Origin: Fulvimarina uroteuthidis
GTDB lineage: Bacteria > Pseudomonadota > Alphaproteobacteria > Rhizobiales > Rhizobiaceae
DNA length: 64,000 bases
Direction of reading: 5' to 3'
Assembly: GCF_034321785.1 (NCBI RefSeq)
Contig: NZ_JAXLPB010000006.1
Coordinates: 133,464-197,463 of the forward strand
Shown: piece after piece, positions 50,554-59,044 of the stretch
Position numbering within the stretch: the first letter of the stretch is position 1
How the letters are laid out: every line of letters begins with the position of its first letter
The notes under the pieces: generated by a model
Told to the model about the DNA's origin: nothing
Seen by the model: the letters and a program-made list of their open reading frames with translations, nothing else
The model's database searches: none
Translations under genes and position numbers: made by a program

Positions 50554-51393
50554 ATGCCGTGCCAGTCTTCGACGAGGTCGATCGCGATCGCCGGCCTGTC
50601 CATGGTCTACGAGGATCATGACCGGGTTTCTGCCCGGCGCGTTCCGCTTCTGCTCCTGCATGGCGCGGTTCAGTCGCGCCGGGTCTGGAGCGCGCAGGCG
50701 GACGCGTTTGCAGGCGGCCGCCGGGTGATCGCGCCCGATCTGCGCGGCCACGGCGACACCCGTGGCGAGGCGGCGGATCTGTCGTTGGGACGCCATGCGG
50801 ACGACATGATCGCGCTGCTCGATGCTCTGGCACTGCCGAAGGTCGTCGTGTGCGGCGTCTCGCTCGGGGGAATGGTGGCGCTGGAAATGGTGGCGCGCGC
50901 GCCGGACCGGATCACGGGCGTCGTTCTGGCCGATACGCCCTTGGCGCTTTCGATGACCGGTCTCGTGCGCGGCCTGATCGAGACCCTGGGTCCGCAGCGA
51001 ATCCTCTGGCCGTTCTTCACGCTTCTGGGACGGCGCCGAACCGGCCGCCTCGGCCTTGCCATGGCCCGCCTGATCTTCGGCAAGAAGTGGGTCGGCAAGG
51101 CGGCGGGCGATCTCTTCGTCGAGGGGTTTTCGACGATGTCGCGCGAAGCCATCGTCGAAACCTACGCCGCGATCGTCGCCGCCGATCCGGTCGCCCTGGA
51201 TATCGCCGACAGGCCGTGCCTGGTCATCGTCGGGCGATACGAGACCACGCTCGTCGTCTCACACGCCGGCGAGATCGCCCGCCGCCTCGGTCGTACCGAG
51301 ATCGTTTCCGTCGAAGGCGGCCACGTGCCGAACGTCGACGCGCCAGAAGAATTCAACGCCGCGGTGATGCGGTTTCTGGAGAAAAGCGTCTGA
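50554..51393 (+). CDS. Alpha/beta hydrolase
   Basis: This protein has about 279 residues if ATG 50554 is used, or 263 from ATG 50602; neither has a strong ribosome site. Motifs are VPLLLLHGAVQSRRVWSAQ (oxyanion HG), DLRGHGDTRG, the nucleophile Ser in VVCGVSLGGMVALEM, and the catalytic His in VSVEGGHVPNVDAPEEF near the end, with an acid residue before it. A lid region sits at about 150-205. Substrate unknown; esterase, lactonase or dienelactone-type enzymes are all possible. It is on the strand opposite to the his genes and ends 6 bases from the end of the convergent SinR-like gene. Confidence 0.9.
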   Translation: MPCQSSTRSIAIAGLSMVYEDHDRVSARRVPLLLLHGAVQSRRVWSAQADAFAGGRRVIAPDLRGHGDTRGEAADLSLGRHADDMIALLDALALPKVVVCGVSLGGMVALEMVARAPDRITGVVLADTPLALSMTGLVRGLIETLGPQRILWPFFTLLGRRRTGRLGLAMARLIFGKKWVGKAAGDLFVEGFSTMSREAIVETYAAIVAADPVALDIADRPCLVIVGRYETTLVVSHAGEIARRLGRTEIVSVEGGHVPNVDAPEEFNAAVMRFLEKSV

Positions 51394-51399
51394 TCGCAG

Positions 51400-51690
51400 T
51401 CAAGACGCCAAACGATCGACTGACTGCGGATCCTTGATGAATTTCCAGACCGAGCGTGGCAGAAATCCCGCTCGCGAACCACGTTCGATCGACGTGATGA
51501 GAAACGGAGCCTTTGGCAAATGATGGCGAAGAGCATTCGCTACGGACTTGGCATCGTGTTCCGAAACGATCGCGACGCTTCCTGGGAAAAACGCATACCA
51601 GTTCGCTATTTCTTCCATAGCATCGATTGTAGACAGCAATGTTCGACGGTCATATCGATCCGTATCGAATGTTAGCAGATACGCGTTCAC
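51400..51690 (-). CDS. Small Cas2/SinR-like ferredoxin-fold protein
   Basis: This is a 96-residue protein of unknown function. The secondary-structure pattern is beta (NAYLLTFDTD), alpha (RRTLLSTIDAMEEIANW), beta (YAFFPGSVAIVSEHD), alpha (AKSVANALRHHL), beta (FLITSIERGSRAGFLPRSVW). This is the ferredoxin-like arrangement of Cas2, VapD and SinR-type small proteins, with an Asp at the end of strand 1 where Cas2 has one. No cas genes or repeats are nearby. It starts inside the end of the two-TM protein gene (4-base overlap), so the two are made together. The local GC content is clearly lower than in the flanking his genes. A regulatory or nuclease-like role in a defence module is possible, but unproven. 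Confidence 0.7.
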   Translation of the reverse strand: MNAYLLTFDTDRYDRRTLLSTIDAMEEIANWYAFFPGSVAIVSEHDAKSVANALRHHLPKAPFLITSIERGSRAGFLPRSVWKFIKDPQSVDRLAS

Positions 51691-52052
51691 TCTTCAGCCT
51701 CGTCGGATTCCACGTATGACTCTATCGGCGGCTTCTTCTCGATCTGGTGTTTGCCGCCACCGCCTTTCCGTTCGAGATATTGCAGTTTTCGGTGCTCCAG
51801 AACAAACTCTTCTGACTGAAGCCGGTCGCGATCAGAGAACAAGAATATATAATATCCGACGATCGTGGCCAAGACTGGCAGGATGGCAACCGCCGTGAAA
51901 ATCACCCCCGTGATGCTTTCAAAATCAGCCAGCCACGCAAACAGCAGAAACACGGGAGTGGCTACTGCCGTCAGCCACAGCATGGGGTTCAGAGCGTTGC
52001 GCACCCTCACGATCTCGGCGCGTGATATCGCCTGTTCGAAAATTTCCTTCAT
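51687..52052 (-). CDS. Two-TM small membrane protein paired with the SinR-like protein
   Basis: This is a 121-residue protein with two TM helices at about 24-43 (MLWLTAVATPVFLLFAWL) and 48-72 (ITGVIFTAVAILPVLATIVG). A charged cytoplasmic tail follows with DRDRLQSEEFVLEHRKLQYLE and a short Gly run. Its ATG overlaps the hisA stop by 4 bases and its stop overlaps the SinR-like start by 4 bases, so expression is coupled to hisA. The layout, a small two-TM protein next to a small soluble partner, recalls membrane effectors of toxin or defence modules, but no known family was recognised by eye. A sampled 60-base line here (51841-51900) has 29 G+C against 42 in hisA (52381-52440), which suggests acquisition. 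Confidence 0.7.
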   Translation of the reverse strand: MKEIFEQAISRAEIVRVRNALNPMLWLTAVATPVFLLFAWLADFESITGVIFTAVAILPVLATIVGYYIFLFSDRDRLQSEEFVLEHRKLQYLERKGGGGKHQIEKKPPIESYVESDEAEE

Positions 52053-52783
52053 CGTTTCAGGACGTCCAGCGCTTCGGCCGCATCGATGCGGCCGTCGTAG
52101 AGCGCGCGGCCGGAGATCGCGCCTTCGAGCCGGACCGCGTCCGGCATGGTCATGCGAACGATGTCGGCCATGGAAGCAAGGCCGCCCGAGGCGATGACGG
52201 GGATCGAGACCGCCTCGGCCAGATCGATCGTGGCGGGCCAGTTGATGCCGGCCAAAACGCCGTCCCGGTCGATATCGGTGTAGATGACGGCCGCCACCCC
52301 CGCATCCTCGAAACGGCGGGCGAGATCGACCGCCGTCAGCTCGGATGTTTCCGCCCAGCCTTCCACGGCGACCCGTCCGCCCTTGGCGTCGATGCCGACG
52401 GCGATCCGGCCGGGAAACCGCTTCGCCGCCCGTTTGACGAGATCGGGATCGCGGACGGCGATCGTGCCGAGGATCACCCGGGCAAGGCCCTTGCCCAGCC
52501 AGCGCTCGATGTCGTCCATCGTGCGGATGCCGCCGCCGAGCTGGACTTTCATGTCCTGGCCCACGGCCTCGATGATCGCGTCCACCGCGCTACCATTGAC
52601 CGCTTCGCCCTTGAACGCGCCGTTGAGGTCGACGACGTGCAGGTGGTCGAAGCCCATGTCGCGGAACGAACGCGCCTGGGCGGCCGGATCCTCGTTATAG
52701 ACCGTCGCCTGATCCATCAGGCCGAGCTTCAGACGAACGCAGGCACCATCCTTGAGGTCGATGGCGGGGAAGAGAATGGGCAT
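52049..52783 (-). CDS. hisA: ProFAR isomerase
   Basis: This is 244 residues, the HisA TIM barrel that isomerises ProFAR to PRFAR. Motifs are LFPAIDLKDGACVRLKLG (catalytic Asp in AIDLKDG), GGGIRTMDDIERWL, the second catalytic Asp in YTDIDRDGVLAGIN, and IASGGLASMADI. It starts at ATG 52783. Its stop overlaps the start of the two-TM protein gene, an unusual junction because hisF would be expected next. Confidence 0.96.
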   Translation of the reverse strand: MPILFPAIDLKDGACVRLKLGLMDQATVYNEDPAAQARSFRDMGFDHLHVVDLNGAFKGEAVNGSAVDAIIEAVGQDMKVQLGGGIRTMDDIERWLGKGLARVILGTIAVRDPDLVKRAAKRFPGRIAVGIDAKGGRVAVEGWAETSELTAVDLARRFEDAGVAAVIYTDIDRDGVLAGINWPATIDLAEAVSIPVIASGGLASMADIVRMTMPDAVRLEGAISGRALYDGRIDAAEALDVLKR

Positions 52784-52926
52784 GGTGAAGCCTTGTTCGG
52801 ATCGATCGGAGTTTGGGGCATGCCGCAGGGCGCGTCAGGCGTCGTGGCCGGCAATCGGGACGAGAGGACGGTTTTGCCGCTTGCGCCGGAACGTCCGGCC
52901 CGCCGTCCGATGGGAATACGCAATCT

Positions 52927-53580
52927 TCAAGGTGCCCAGCTGAGGAAATTGGAGATGAGTTTCAGGCCCAGCATCTGGCTCTTCTCGGGATGGAACTGGG
53001 TGCCCGCCTTGTTGCCGCTGGCCACCATGGCCGTGACCGGGCCGCCATAGTCGGTGCTCGCGACCAACTCGTCGCCGCGCGCCGCCGCAAGATGGTAGGA
53101 ATGGACGAAATAGGCGTGCAGGCCGTGCGGCCCGGTCTCGATGCCGTCCAGCAGCCGGTGCGGCGTCGAGACGTCGAGCGTGTTCCAGCCGATCTGCGGG
53201 ATCTTCAGAGCCGGATCGTCGGGCTGGATCTTCTCGACGTCGCCCTTCACCCATCCGAAACCCGGAGTCACGGCCTTTTCGAGACCGCGCTCGGCCATCA
53301 GCTGCATGCCGACGCAGATGCCGAGGAAGGGACGCGCATTCGTCTCCACCGCCTCCGTCAGGGCCTCGATCATGCCCGGCACCGCGTTGAGACCGCGTCG
53401 GCAGTCCGCATAGGCGCCGACGCCGGGCAGGACGATCCGATCGGCCTTGCGAACGGCGTCGGCATCGTCGGTGAGAAGAATGTCCGCGTCGATCCCGCTT
53501 TCGCGCGCCGCGCGCTCGAACGCGTTCGTCGCCGAGCGCAGGTTTCCCGAGCCGTAATCGATGATCGTGACCGTCTGCAT
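52927..53580 (-). CDS. hisH: Imidazole glycerol phosphate synthase glutamine amidotransferase subunit
   Basis: This is a 217-residue class I amidotransferase that supplies ammonia to HisF. The nucleophile Cys is in FLGICVGMQLMAERG; His and Glu of the triad are in QFHPEKSQ. The N-terminus is VTIIDYGSGNLRSATNAFERAA. A conserved GWNTLD loop is present. It lies 40 bases after the DUF2628 gene and 143 bases before hisA on the minus strand, part of hisB-DUF2628-hisH-hisA. Confidence 0.97.
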   Translation of the reverse strand: MQTVTIIDYGSGNLRSATNAFERAARESGIDADILLTDDADAVRKADRIVLPGVGAYADCRRGLNAVPGMIEALTEAVETNARPFLGICVGMQLMAERGLEKAVTPGFGWVKGDVEKIQPDDPALKIPQIGWNTLDVSTPHRLLDGIETGPHGLHAYFVHSYHLAAARGDELVASTDYGGPVTAMVASGNKAGTQFHPEKSQMLGLKLISNFLSWAP

Positions 53581-53620
53581 TGTCGTATTCCGTCAAGGTC
53601 TGAATGGGGTGGGACGAGAA

Positions 53621-54124
53621 TCAGGAAACCGGGTGCGCCCAGGGCAGGGCGGCCGCGTGCCTGTCTCCGGCGACCGGGGTCTGCCCGACCGGCCGACGCG
53701 TCTCGTCGTCGCTGCGCTCCGACGCCGGTGCGCGATCCCGGTCGTAATAGCGAAGCTCCGCCTCCGCGCGCCCGTCGGCATAAAGAACGGCAGCCATGCG
53801 CCAGCAGGTGCGCAGACGCTTGGCGATCAGAATGTTTCGCGCCTCGAGCCCGACGAGCAGGGCGAGCCCCGTCTGGGCGAACCAGGCGAAGACGCCGAAA
53901 TCCTGCCACCAGCCGATCATGGCGATGGCGATGTAGAGCGCGAGGACCGTGATGCCGGCCAGCCAGAGCCGGTGCCAGAAGAGCCAGAGGAACAGGAAGA
54001 AGAAGGCGAGCGTGGAAAACGCGTCCTTCACGAACTGCGCCTCGGCCGTCGGCGCCGGGACCGCCTCGGCATCCGGTCCGGTCGCACTTGGCGGTTCGAG
54101 CACGACCCAGCGTTTCCCGCTCAT
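53621..54124 (-). CDS. DUF2628 membrane protein of the his cluster
   Basis: This 167-residue inner-membrane protein has three hydrophobic helices at about 36-100 (AFSTLAFFFLFLWLFWHRLWLAGITVLALY and the following helix). A polar N-terminus and a ~55-residue Arg/Pro-rich tail flank them. It corresponds to the DUF2628 protein that lies between hisB and hisH in many Hyphomicrobiales. It has no proven role in histidine synthesis. It is separated by 37 bases from hisB and 40 from hisH, and so is in the operon. Confidence 0.87.
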   Translation of the reverse strand: MSGKRWVVLEPPSATGPDAEAVPAPTAEAQFVKDAFSTLAFFFLFLWLFWHRLWLAGITVLALYIAIAMIGWWQDFGVFAWFAQTGLALLVGLEARNILIAKRLRTCWRMAAVLYADGRAEAELRYYDRDRAPASERSDDETRRPVGQTPVAGDRHAAALPWAHPVS

Positions 54125-54161
54125 CGCGAAAGGTCCGGGCGGCGATCGGCGAATTCCGGGA

Positions 54162-54770
54162 TCATGCCAGCATGCCCTTGGTCGACGGAACCAGCTCGGC
54201 CTGCCTCGGATCGATGGAGACGGCTTCGCCGAGCACCCGCGCGACCGACTTGAAGCAGGTTTCGGCGATGTGGTGCGAATTCTCGCCGTACAGATTGGTG
54301 ACGTGAAGGGTCAGTCCGGCGTTCTGCGCGAAAGCCTGGAAGAACTCGCGGACGAGCTCGGTGTCGAAGCCGCCGATCTTTGCGCGGGTGAACACGGCCG
54401 AGAAGACGAGGAACGGCCTGCCGGACACGTCGATCGCCGCACGCGTCAGGCACTCGTCCATTGCAAGGTCGAGCGACGCATAGCGCCGGATGCCGCGTCG
54501 CTCGCCCATGGCCTGGCGGATCGCCTGGCCGAGCGCGATGCCGGTGTCCTCCACGGTGTGGTGGTCGTCGATGTGAAGATCGCCGACGGCCTCGATCTCC
54601 ATGTCGATCAGGGAATGGCGCGCCAGCTGGTCCAGCATGTGGTCGAAGAAACCGATGCCGGTGGAGATCTGCCCCTGTCCCGTGCCGTCGAGATCGACCC
54701 GGACGCGGATTTTCGTTTCCCGGGTCTCTCGCGTCACGCTCGCGTCGCGCCGTCCTTTGGTGCCGGCCAT
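54162..54770 (-). CDS. hisB: Imidazoleglycerol-phosphate dehydratase
   Basis: This 202-residue enzyme does the dehydration step of histidine synthesis and exists as a manganese-bound 24-mer. The start is MAGTKGRRDASVTR (54770) with AGGA upstream; the frame extends 39 codons further, without family character. Metal-binding His motifs are GIGFFDHMLDQLARHSLI, DDHHTVEDTGIALGQAI and NLYGENSHHIAETCFKS. It is the single-domain form without HisN phosphatase. It is first in the minus-strand his genes and diverges from zapE across 168 bases. Confidence 0.96.
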   Translation of the reverse strand: MAGTKGRRDASVTRETRETKIRVRVDLDGTGQGQISTGIGFFDHMLDQLARHSLIDMEIEAVGDLHIDDHHTVEDTGIALGQAIRQAMGERRGIRRYASLDLAMDECLTRAAIDVSGRPFLVFSAVFTRAKIGGFDTELVREFFQAFAQNAGLTLHVTNLYGENSHHIAETCFKSVARVLGEAVSIDPRQAELVPSTKGMLA

Positions 54771-54938
54771 GTCCTGTCTCTCCGATCGAGGCTTTTCAAA
54801 GTGCTGTAGCACCACAAAATATGAACCGGCAAATGGGCGCCCGAATTCGCGCGAGGGTTCTTTTGCGCCGCAAACCTGCCTATGCATGCGTCTTGAGAAA
54901 AGTGGGTGCTGTTCTCGGCATGATTACCGGAGATCTGG

Positions 54939-56114
54939 ATGGCCAATCCATCGAGCAGAACAGACCGCAAGCGCTGGGGCCCTGTCCGCGCCAAACTCGA
55001 ACGACTCATCGAAACCGGCGAGATCGAGGCCGATCCTGCGCAGAAGCTTCTGGCCGACCGGCTCGACCGGCTCGACCACGATCTTTCCAATCGCTCGGTC
55101 GCGACCAAATCGAGCGCGCTGGGCTGGATGTTCGGGAAAAAGGGCAAGCCGGAAAAGGTCGACGGGCTCTACGTCTACGGCGCAGTCGGGCGCGGCAAGA
55201 CCATGGTCATGGATATGTTCTACCGCCAGAGCTCGGTCTCCCGGAAGCGGCGGGTGCACTTCCACGCCTTCATGGGCGACGTCCACGACAGGATCACGGC
55301 GCATCGTTATCAGGTGAAGGAGGGAACCGCGTCGCAGGACGATCCGATCCCCCCCGTCGCCAGGCAGATCGCGGCCGAGAGCCTCCTCCTGTGCTTCGAC
55401 GAGTTCTCCGTGACCGACGTGACGGATGCGATGATCCTGTCGCGCCTGTTCGAGGCGCTGTTCGCCGAAGGCGTGGTGCTGGTCGCGACCTCCAATGTCG
55501 ATCCGGACGATCTCTACAAGGACGGTCTCAATCGCGGCCTGTTCCTCCCCTTCGTCGAAAAGCTCAAGGCGCATGTCGAGATCCTCGCGCTCGATGGCGG
55601 CGAAGACTATCGCATGGCGGCGATCGGAACCGACGATCTCTATATCACCCCGCTCGACGAGAATGCGGAAGGCCGCGTCGACAAGGTCTGGAATGCGCTC
55701 CTGTCCGGCGCAAGCGAGCATGCGGCCTCGCTCTCGGTGAAGGGACGCACCATCCAGGTGCCCCGTTCGGGCAACGGCGCCGCCCGGTTTTCGTACGAGG
55801 CGCTTCTCGGCCAGCCGCTCGGGGCGCAGGATTACATCGCCCTCGCCAAGCGGTTCCACACGGTCATCCTGGAAGGCGTTCCGGCGCTCACCAAGTCGGA
55901 GCGAAACGAGGCCAAGCGTCTGATCAACCTCGTCGATACGTTCTACGACGCGGGTCGAAGGCTGGTGATCTCGGCGGAGGTGCCGGCAAAGCAACTCTAT
56001 TCCGCGCCTTCGGGAACGGAAAAGTTCGAGTTCGACCGGACCGTCTCGCGTCTCTTCGAAATGCGCGGCGACACCTACATGGCCGGCGACAGCGAGCCGG
56101 TTGAGCTCGCCTGA
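54939..56114 (+). CDS. zapE: AFG1/ZapE-type ATPase
   Basis: This 391-residue AAA-type ATPase, in E. coli ZapE, acts at the division ring; the mitochondrial relative Afg1 helps membrane-protein quality control. Walker A is YGAVGRGKTMVMD, Walker B is LLLCFDEFSVTDVTD, sensor 1 is VATSNVDPDDLYKDGLNR, and the arginine-finger region GLFLPFVEKL follows. A GGAG site precedes ATG 54939. In Hyphomicrobiales this gene commonly lies upstream of mdh-sucCD, as here, with a diguanylate cyclase gene inserted between. Confidence 0.94.
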   Translation: MANPSSRTDRKRWGPVRAKLERLIETGEIEADPAQKLLADRLDRLDHDLSNRSVATKSSALGWMFGKKGKPEKVDGLYVYGAVGRGKTMVMDMFYRQSSVSRKRRVHFHAFMGDVHDRITAHRYQVKEGTASQDDPIPPVARQIAAESLLLCFDEFSVTDVTDAMILSRLFEALFAEGVVLVATSNVDPDDLYKDGLNRGLFLPFVEKLKAHVEILALDGGEDYRMAAIGTDDLYITPLDENAEGRVDKVWNALLSGASEHAASLSVKGRTIQVPRSGNGAARFSYEALLGQPLGAQDYIALAKRFHTVILEGVPALTKSERNEAKRLINLVDTFYDAGRRLVISAEVPAKQLYSAPSGTEKFEFDRTVSRLFEMRGDTYMAGDSEPVELA

Positions 56115-56123
56115 CGGTTTCGA

Positions 56124-57275
56124 TCAGGACGCGTTCGCGTAGAGCATGCGGGTCGCCACGTCGCCCGCACGGGAGGCGGGGGCATCGACGGGCTTCGGGG
56201 GGCGGTAGCTGCGCACGCAGTTTCGGCCGCTTTGCTTTGCGTCGTAGAGCGCGCTGTCGGCCTGCCGCAAAACGTCGTCCGGACTGCTGCCGGTACCGGC
56301 GGTGGCAAGGCCGACCGATGCCGTGACGGCGATCACGTCCCCGGTCCCTGTGCGCGGCCAGTCCTCGACCTGCCGGCGGATCCGTTCGGCGATGGCGCTG
56401 GCAGCATCGTGCGAGGTCTCCTTCAGGAGAACGACGAACTCCTCGCCGCCGAACCGCGCGACCGTTGCGGTCTCGCCCGCGGCAAGCTTCAGCTTGGCCG
56501 CGACGGCCTGCAGGACGAGGTCGCCGGCCGCATGCCCGTAACGGTCGTTGACCGCCTTGAAGTGATCGAGATCGATGATGAGGATGGAGTAGGGCGCGAT
56601 CTCTTCAGCCTGGCCGAGCGATTCCACGGCCAGGTCGTAGGCGCGCCGGTTGGCGACCTTGGTCAGGGGATCGAAGCTTGCAAGGTCCAGGAGCTTGGCC
56701 TCGTGGCGGATCAGATGCTCCTCGCGCACCATCAGCGCGCCGAGAACCCAGGCCGAGACGATGCTGGAGGCCATCATGCTCCCCATCATCAGCGCCCGCG
56801 TCTCTTGCGGAAGCGCGCCGGGAATGAAGAGCACGACCGCGGCATGGGTCGCGATGCCGAGCCCGAGCATGAAGAGGCTGTAGGTCTCGACCCGGCCGTG
56901 CCGGAACAGGAGGTAATGCCAGCCAAGACCGGCGGCGCTGGCGGTGACGAGCGCGCATAATCCCGTCACCATGCCGTTTCCACCGAGCCAGAACCGGAAA
57001 ATCCCCGTCGCGCTGCCGGCGATCAGGGCCGTGAACGGTCCCCCGAACGCCGCCCCGATCCCGACGATCAGCGAGCGGTTGTCGACGAAGACGCCGTTGC
57101 CGAGATCGGTCCGGTCCGCCAGTGCGAGCCCGGCGGCAAGCGCGGTCGCACACCCGAAAAGCATTCTCTGCTTGTGGACGCCAAAGCCACTTCGCCGAAT
57201 CGCGCCATAGGCGATCGACAGCATCGCAAGCAGGCCGAGGCCTTCCAGATGCATCAGGATCAACTCGAAGTGCAA
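56124..57275 (-). CDS. Membrane-bound diguanylate cyclase (5TM-type sensor + GGDEF)
   Basis: This is a 383-residue c-di-GMP synthase. Residues 1-~190 form about five to six TM helices, with DNRSLIVGIGAAFGGPFTAL and GIFRFWLGGNG, as in 5TMR-LYT-type sensor domains. The GGDEF domain is at about 205-365. It has FDPLTKVANRRAYD, IIDLDHFKAVNDRYGHAAGD and the active GGEEF motif in ARFGGEEFVVLL, so it should be catalytically active. No RxxD inhibitory site is evident five residues before it, and there is no EAL domain. It converges with zapE (9-base gap). The signal sensed is unknown. Confidence 0.94.
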   Translation of the reverse strand: MHFELILMHLEGLGLLAMLSIAYGAIRRSGFGVHKQRMLFGCATALAAGLALADRTDLGNGVFVDNRSLIVGIGAAFGGPFTALIAGSATGIFRFWLGGNGMVTGLCALVTASAAGLGWHYLLFRHGRVETYSLFMLGLGIATHAAVVLFIPGALPQETRALMMGSMMASSIVSAWVLGALMVREEHLIRHEAKLLDLASFDPLTKVANRRAYDLAVESLGQAEEIAPYSILIIDLDHFKAVNDRYGHAAGDLVLQAVAAKLKLAAGETATVARFGGEEFVVLLKETSHDAASAIAERIRRQVEDWPRTGTGDVIAVTASVGLATAGTGSSPDDVLRQADSALYDAKQSGRNCVRSYRPPKPVDAPASRAGDVATRMLYANAS

Positions 57276-58002
57276 GCGTCCGTCCTTCGTGTCGTTCCCG
57301 GCCGTGCAACGCGCCTTGATGGTCGTCGCCTGTCGATCTCTCTACGAGGGCAAATGTAAACAAATGCCTATGGCGCGGTTCGCACACGATGAGGATCACG
57401 TATGACTGAGAAAACCATACGTTCCACTTATAAAATGTGGCGATGGCCGCCGTGTCTATTGGCCGCTTGTGTTCCCTGCAATCTGAGACGGCGTGTATAC
57501 TCGCTGCCGAACGGTGCATCGCGCGTGGCGAACGGGTGCCGACATCCGCGTCTGCGTCCACGCACCGTTCCCGGCGGCGGATCACCGACGCGTTTTTCGC
57601 GTGGGACGCGCGCCCTTGCGCCAAATCCGACGGGTCGATTCCACCGCCGCGGTAAAAATAGTTGTGGCTGGCGTTTTCTGCTTGTGATCGTTGAGGCTTA
57701 GGTGCCGAGGGGAAAACGGCGCCGACCGATCTAACCGTTTGAAATGCCGGACGCTTATTTCGTCCCTGTTGCACCTGCCTGCCCCCCGGTCTATCCCGAT
57801 CTTCTATTGATGATTGTCTCCATCGGGGAACGGTCCGTCCGGGCCGGATATTCCGGCAGGTTTGCAGTGCAATAATGTGAGCGGCGCGCTAAGTGTCGGC
57901 TCGAAAGCGTCGATGAAGCCGCCGGCGGCGGCGATATCGGCAAGGAATTTCGCGCGGAGCGCGCCGAATGCGTCCCGTCGCCAGACAAGGAGGACTCATA
58001 TC
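57276..58002. other. 727-base spacer between the cyclase and mdh
   Basis: Divergent genes flank it, so promoters for both lie here. It is A/T-richer in parts (57340-57440, 57640-57760). A plus-strand frame at 57402-57701 has no domain and an Arg/Pro-rich composition. The mdh frame is open back to 57814, but the enzyme begins at TTG 58003. No hairpin with T run or repeat was recognised. Confidence 0.5.
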
Positions 58003-58965
58003 TTGGCCCGCAATAAGATTGCATTGATCGGTTCCGGCATGATCGGCGGAACGCTCGCACACCTCGCCGGAATCAAGGACCTCGGAGACGTCGTTCTGTT
58101 CGATATTGCCCAGGGCACGCCCCAGGGCAAGGCGCTCGACATCGCGGAATCGGCCCCTGTCGACGGGTTTGACGGCGCCTTCTCCGGTGCGAACGACTAT
58201 GCGGCGATCGAGGGCGCCGACGTGTGCATCGTGACCGCCGGCGTGCCCCGCAAGCCGGGCATGAGCCGCGACGACCTTCTCGGCACGAACCTCAAGGTCA
58301 TGGAGCAGGTCGGGGCCGGAATCGCGAAATACGCGCCGGACGCGTTCGTCATCTGCATCACCAATCCACTCGACGCGATGGTCTGGGCGCTGCAGAAATT
58401 TTCGGGGCTGCCGAAGAACAAGGTCGTCGGCATGGCCGGCGTTCTCGACTCATCGCGCTTCCGGCATTTCCTCGCATCCGAGTTCAAGGTGTCCGTCGCC
58501 GACGTGACGGCCTTCGTTCTGGGCGGCCACGGCGACACGATGGTGCCGTTGAAGCGCTACTCCACCGTCGCCGGCATTCCGCTCACCGACCTCGTCAAGA
58601 TGGGCTGGTGCACGCAGGAGCGCCTCGAGGAGATCATCCAGCGCACCCGTGACGGCGGCGCGGAGATCGTCGGCCTTCTCGGCAACGGCTCGGCCTATTA
58701 CGCACCGGCCGCATCGGCGATCGCGATGGCCGAAGCCTATCTGAAGGACCGGAAGCGCGTCCTGCCCTGTGCCGCCGCGCTCAACGGCGAATACGGCCTT
58801 TCGGACATGTATGTCGGCGTTCCGTGCGTCATCGGCGAAGGCGGCGTCGAACGCGTGATCGAGATCGATCTGGTCGACGACGAGCAGAGCCAGTTCGACA
58901 AGTCCGTCGAGAGCGTCAAGGGCCTGATGGAAGCCTGCAGGGGCATCGCGCCGAACCTTCGCTGA
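58003..58965 (+). CDS. mdh: Malate dehydrogenase
   Basis: This is a 320-residue LDH-like malate dehydrogenase of the TCA cycle. The start is TTG 58003, chosen because AAGGAGG lies 8 bases upstream and the NAD-binding strand begins at once (NKIALIGSGMIGGTLAHL). Other motifs are VVLFDIAQGTPQGKALDI, the substrate arginines in PRKPGMSRDDLL, ITNPLDAM, and the catalytic His in VLGGHGDTMVPL. A hairpin with a T5 run lies between it and sucC, so the two may not be transcribed equally. Confidence 0.97.
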   Translation: MARNKIALIGSGMIGGTLAHLAGIKDLGDVVLFDIAQGTPQGKALDIAESAPVDGFDGAFSGANDYAAIEGADVCIVTAGVPRKPGMSRDDLLGTNLKVMEQVGAGIAKYAPDAFVICITNPLDAMVWALQKFSGLPKNKVVGMAGVLDSSRFRHFLASEFKVSVADVTAFVLGGHGDTMVPLKRYSTVAGIPLTDLVKMGWCTQERLEEIIQRTRDGGAEIVGLLGNGSAYYAPAASAIAMAEAYLKDRKRVLPCAAALNGEYGLSDMYVGVPCVIGEGGVERVIEIDLVDDEQSQFDKSVESVKGLMEACRGIAPNLR

Positions 58966-58981
58966 CGGATCAATTCTTCAA

Positions 58982-59012
58982 CGGGGCTCGGGCGACCGCA
59001 GCCTCGTTTTTC
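58982..59012 (+). terminator. Hairpin with T run between mdh and sucC
   Basis: CGGGGCT (58982-58988) pairs with AGCCTCG (59000-59006, one G-T wobble), extended inside by CGG/CCG around a GCGA loop, followed by TTTTTC. It sits only 33 bases before sucC, so it may attenuate rather than end transcription. Confidence 0.6.
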
Positions 59013-59044
59013 TTAAGGCCTCGAGGAGGCACAAAGGGCACCAC

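Noticed and set aside
51400..51690. The Cas2-like small protein as part of a CRISPR system
   Set aside because: No cas1, other cas gene or repeat-spacer array is present in the window, and SinR/VapD-type proteins share the same fold.
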